Source: Candidatus Bathyarchaeota archaeon
GTDB lineage: Archaea > Thermoproteota > Bathyarchaeia > Bathyarchaeales > WAQA01
NCBI GenBank assembly: GCA_015520475.1
Contig: WAQA01000217.1
Location: 1 to 9,065 of the forward strand
Direction of reading: 5' to 3'
DNA length: 9,065 nucleotides
Below the pieces are notes generated by a model. The model saw only the letters and a list, made by a program, of their open reading frames with translations. It did not search any database and had not been told where the DNA came from. Positions 6,620-9,065 of this stretch are shown one piece after another (position 1 is the first letter of the stretch; every line of letters starts with the position of its first letter). The translations under genes were made by a program, and so were the position numbers.

Positions 6620-6958
6620 ATGTCTGGTGCAACAAATAGAATTCAATGTCCATGTGGAAGAATAATAGAGAGTCCAGACGAATATAAAGTTCTATACTTG
6701 AAGCATGAGATGATGGAGATCGATGTTCTCTGCCCAAATGATTCATGTTATCTCCGAGAGCTTGGATATGTTAAATTCGAGATTGAGAATGGAAAGGCCA
6801 AATTTAAAGAGGCATCATTCTATCCTCCGTTCGTGACGTGGAATTCAGGTAGGCTCGGCTTCGATGTGGCGGAGAAGATACTTAAGGATCACCTTAGACA
6901 GATAATAAAGAAGATCGACTGGGATAGGATCGGGAAGGAAACAAAAACTCCACAATAA
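6620..6958 (+). CDS. Small Cys-rich protein, probable metal binder, unknown family
   Basis: 112 residues, not assignable to a named family. The N-terminus has CPC at 10-12 and CPNDSC at 38-43, so four cysteines spaced CxC-x25-CxxxxC could bind one zinc ion. The middle (residues 49-75) looks like beta strands with FEIENGKAKFKEASFYPPF, and the C-terminus (80-105) is a charged amphipathic helix (EKILKDHLRQIIKKIDW). No signal peptide or membrane span is seen. ATG 6620 is supported by GGAGG at 6607-6611, spaced 8 nt. It lies 18 nt after the ABC ATPase stop, so the two are very likely co-transcribed and co-translated, which hints at a function with that transporter or merely a shared operon. The stop TAA ends 4 bp from the convergent kinase gene. 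Confidence 0.78.
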   Translation: MSGATNRIQCPCGRIIESPDEYKVLYLKHEMMEIDVLCPNDSCYLRELGYVKFEIENGKAKFKEASFYPPFVTWNSGRLGFDVAEKILKDHLRQIIKKIDWDRIGKETKTPQ

Positions 6959-6962
6959 ATAC

Positions 6963-8504
6963 TCATCTAACATACCTTGTTAGGAATGCCCTGTGATCCC
7001 TGAATGCTCCCCTTAAACATTTACTGACCCTATTTTGAATCTTCTGTAATTCTCTATATACCTCCACGTTTCTCTGCTCCGGATATGCATATGTATCTTC
7101 ATCAACCTTAACGAATATGTCTGTAATCTTCTGTATGCTGATCCCTTCACCCACATAGTTCAGATAGGTCCACATTGCTTGAAGGGCTGCTCCATAAGCC
7201 GCTCCCTCATCAATCCTTAAACATACAACTTCAGCGTTGAATATGTCTGCGGCTATCTGACGCCAAGCCCTGTTCTTTGATCCTCCCCCCGTCAATCTTA
7301 TCTCTTTAGGCTTAATACCTAACTCCCTCATTCTATCAAGTCCATAATTCATTCCGAGAGTGACGCCTTCCATAGCGGCTCTTGCTATATGTGATGGATT
7401 AAAGGTTCTGCTGTTCAATCCATAGAGTACCCCTGTCCCCTCAGGAATATTAGGTGTTCTCTCCCCTTCAAAGTATGGTAGGAGTATGAGTCCTTCTGAT
7501 CCTGCTGGAGTCTTCTCTACAGCGTCTGTGAGCTCATCATATGATAGATTGAAGAGTTCTCTAACGTATTCTGTTGCTACGGTCACATTCATGGTGCATA
7601 GGAGTGGAAGCCAAGCGTTCGTTGAATCGCAGAACGCGGCTATCTCCCCCTTAGGATCTATCACCGGCGTCTTTGAGTATGCATATATCGTCCCTGAAGT
7701 TCCGAAGCTAGCCGTTACAATTCCCTCCCTTGTATTCCCTGTTCCTATAGCCCCCATCATGTTGTCTCCTCCTCCAGCACTCACTAATACATCATCTCGA
7801 AAACCGAATTTCTCAGCCAGTTCCCTTCTGATTAGACCTACAGGTCTATCCGAACTCTGGATTGGAGGAAGCTTCTCCCACAAGCTGGGATCTATTGCGT
7901 CAACAACCTCTCTTGACCATCTCCTCGTCTTTACATCCATAAGGGCTGTTCCAGAGGCATCCCCATACTCCATGATCTTCCTGCCAGTTAAGTAGAAGTT
8001 TATGTAGTCATGTGGAAGGAGGAAGGTGTCAAGTTTCCTGTAATTTTCAGGCTCTTTTCTCTTAAGCCATAATATTTTGGGGGCTGTATATCCCGGTAAA
8101 ATAGGATTCCCTATAAGGTTTATTACAGCTCTCTTGCCGCCCAGCTTCCTAGTTAAATATCTACACTCGTATATTGTGCTTGTGTCATTCCAGAGCTTTG
8201 CTGGTCTGATAACTCTGCCTTCCTCATCCAATGGGACGAGACCGTGCTGCTGGGCTGAGACTCCAATAGCCCTCACTTCCCTTGGATTTATCCTCGATGC
8301 TTTCAGTGCCTCCTCAACTGTTTTATGAAGGGCTGAAATCCAAACTGAGGGATGCTGCTCCTTATGTCCTGGAGGAAGTCCCTCTATCAAGCCATACTTC
8401 TCAGTTGATCTTCCTACAACCGACCCGTTCTCTCCATCTATTATTATAGTCTTTGTGCCCTGTGTTCCATTGTCAACTCCGATGAAGTATCCTTCAACGG
8501 TCAA
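6963..8504 (-). CDS. xylB: Xylulokinase-type FGGY carbohydrate kinase
   Basis: 513 residues, slightly longer than bacterial XylB (about 480-500). It transfers phosphate from ATP to a pentulose, most likely D-xylulose, giving xylulose-5-phosphate. Motifs: phosphate loop IGVDNGTQGTKT at 8-19, substrate motif SAQQHGLVPLDEEG at 83-96 followed by RPAKLWNDT at 100-108, catalytic Asp247 in GGGDNMMGAIGTG, phosphate-2 segment SFGTSGTIY at 266-274, and adenine-binding LTGGGSKN at 404-411. The QQHGLV and LWNDT signatures favour xylulokinase over glycerol kinase, but another pentulose or hexulose is possible. The start is TTG 8504, with GGGGTG at 8510-8515 spaced 5 nt; no ATG or GTG lies near the conserved N-terminus. 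It is divergent from an epimerase-like gene that would act on its product, and convergent with the small Cys-rich gene. The stop is TGA at 6963-6965. Confidence 0.9.
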   Translation of the reverse strand: MTVEGYFIGVDNGTQGTKTIIIDGENGSVVGRSTEKYGLIEGLPPGHKEQHPSVWISALHKTVEEALKASRINPREVRAIGVSAQQHGLVPLDEEGRVIRPAKLWNDTSTIYECRYLTRKLGGKRAVINLIGNPILPGYTAPKILWLKRKEPENYRKLDTFLLPHDYINFYLTGRKIMEYGDASGTALMDVKTRRWSREVVDAIDPSLWEKLPPIQSSDRPVGLIRRELAEKFGFRDDVLVSAGGGDNMMGAIGTGNTREGIVTASFGTSGTIYAYSKTPVIDPKGEIAAFCDSTNAWLPLLCTMNVTVATEYVRELFNLSYDELTDAVEKTPAGSEGLILLPYFEGERTPNIPEGTGVLYGLNSRTFNPSHIARAAMEGVTLGMNYGLDRMRELGIKPKEIRLTGGGSKNRAWRQIAADIFNAEVVCLRIDEGAAYGAALQAMWTYLNYVGEGISIQKITDIFVKVDEDTYAYPEQRNVEVYRELQKIQNRVSKCLRGAFRDHRAFLTRYVR

Positions 8505-8530
8505 AGCGACACCCCAAACAGCCGTAATAC

Positions 8531-8547
8531 ATAAGTATTTTTATCTT
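8531..8547. promoter_or_regulatory. AT-rich element in the shared kinase/epimerase divergent promoter region
   Basis: The 63 bp between TTG 8504 and ATG 8568 must hold promoters for both directions. The plus strand reads ATAAGTATTTTTATCTT here, and the reverse strand gives AAAAATACTTAT. Its centre lies near 26 nt upstream of ATG 8568, as expected if the epimerase mRNA is leaderless (no SD precedes that ATG). On the other strand it sits about 35 nt upstream of the kinase TTG. One core element may serve both genes, or two boxes may overlap. Confidence 0.35.
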
Positions 8548-8567
8548 TTCTGAGATTTAATAATTGT

Positions 8568-9065
8568 ATGGCGAGCTTCAGCTATCCTGAGAGGGCATGC
8601 ATATCGCTCTCTATACTCGAATATGAAGATCAGCTAGAGAGAGATCTGAATAACTTTAATTCTTCAGATGCATTCTCAATCATAAGTCAACTCGTCAGAA
8701 CAGGTATATTATACAGTATGCATATAGACGTTATGAGACCTCCTCTAATCCCGTACAGATCCGCCTTCTCAAAGAATCTCATCAAAGAACTGTATGAGTT
8801 CTTTCATGATGATATATTCTTGGAGATGCATCTGATGGCTGAAAAGCCTGATCAACTCATCGAGGAGATAAATAATATAGTAAACCTAAGTGGAGACGAT
8901 GAGATCTCAATAATTATACATCGAGAATCCTATCCTAGAATCATAGATGTTGTAAAATGCCTCAAAAACATTAAGGGTTTAGGTTTTAAGGCTGGGATTG
9001 GACTTAACCTTCCAACCTCAACGGAGGAATTGACAGATGATATTGTAGAGAACGCTGATATAATA
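8568..9065 (+). CDS. Ribulose-phosphate 3-epimerase-like protein, 3' end missing
   Basis: An open frame of 166 codons from ATG 8568 runs off the right edge; about 50-70 further residues would complete the family's usual 220-230. Ribulose-phosphate 3-epimerase is a metal-dependent TIM barrel that interconverts ribulose-5-phosphate and xylulose-5-phosphate. Visible motifs: HIDVMR at 52-57 (metal ligands His52 and Asp54), EMHLMAEKP at 86-94 (ligand His88), IIIHRES at 115-121 and FKAGIGLNLPTSTEEL at 140-155. The fourth metal ligand (an Asp) lies beyond the edge. The usual DVMDGxFVPN is DVMRPPLIPY, so the loop after the metal site differs, and the N-terminal 45 residues are longer than normal. It may therefore be a paralogue acting on another ketose phosphate. 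No SD precedes ATG 8568; a leaderless mRNA is likely. Divergence from the xylulokinase supports a pentose role. Confidence 0.82.
   Translation, partial: MASFSYPERACISLSILEYEDQLERDLNNFNSSDAFSIISQLVRTGILYSMHIDVMRPPLIPYRSAFSKNLIKELYEFFHDDIFLEMHLMAEKPDQLIEEINNIVNLSGDDEISIIIHRESYPRIIDVVKCLKNIKGLGFKAGIGLNLPTSTEELTDDIVENADII

Noticed and set aside
6501..6746. Minus-strand frame of 81 codons across the ABC ATPase/small-protein junction
   Set aside because: Both plus-strand genes have SDs and recognisable motifs, and the minus-strand peptide resembles no family.

Overview
The window looks like a chromosomal segment of a thermophile-like archaeon, most plausibly Thermoproteota (a Bathyarchaeia-type lineage is a guess). 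Reasons: an ADP-forming acyl-CoA synthetase with all parts fused, a small zinc-ribbon protein of a type common in archaea, codons rich in AGA/AGG and ATA, purine-rich Shine-Dalgarno (SD) sites mixed with apparently leaderless starts, and TATA-like boxes rather than bacterial -35/-10 pairs. No rRNA, tRNA, CRISPR array, insertion sequence or phage gene is visible.

Layout. Positions 1-101 may hold the last codons of a plus-strand gene. A run of five minus-strand genes fills 178-5654, in transcription order: a zinc-ribbon protein, an AAG/MPG-family DNA-3-methyladenine glycosylase, a BioD-like P-loop NTPase, a fused ADP-forming acyl-CoA synthetase with a C-terminal GNAT acetyltransferase, and an HpcH/HpaI-family aldolase. 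A divergent intergenic region of about 210 bp (5655-5866) separates them from a plus-strand pair: a MacB/LolD-type ABC ATPase and a small Cys-rich protein. That pair runs tail to tail, 4 bp apart, into a minus-strand xylulokinase-type FGGY kinase. The kinase is divergent, across 63 bp, from a plus-strand ribulose-phosphate 3-epimerase-like gene cut by the window edge.

How the genes may work together. The kinase and epimerase form a plausible pentulose module: xylulose to xylulose-5-phosphate, then ribulose-5-phosphate. The synthetase-GNAT fusion could make ATP from acyl-CoA or regulate proteins by acylation. It keeps both phosphoryl-transfer histidines expected of an active synthetase. The aldolase downstream of it would make or split 2-oxo acids, but its usual catalytic His and Arg are Tyr and Lys. 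The zinc ribbon and glycosylase are adjacent, and the glycosylase stop lies almost on a possible start of the NTPase.

The most useful corrections to a routine annotation are three. The synthetase's true N-terminus lies about 28 codons upstream of the first ATG/GTG/TTG and must begin at a non-standard codon. The glycosylase probably starts 40 codons inside its longest frame. An epimerase-like gene is open at the right edge. I found no clear undescribed multi-gene defence or mobile system; the unusual points are at the level of residues, starts and gene pairings.
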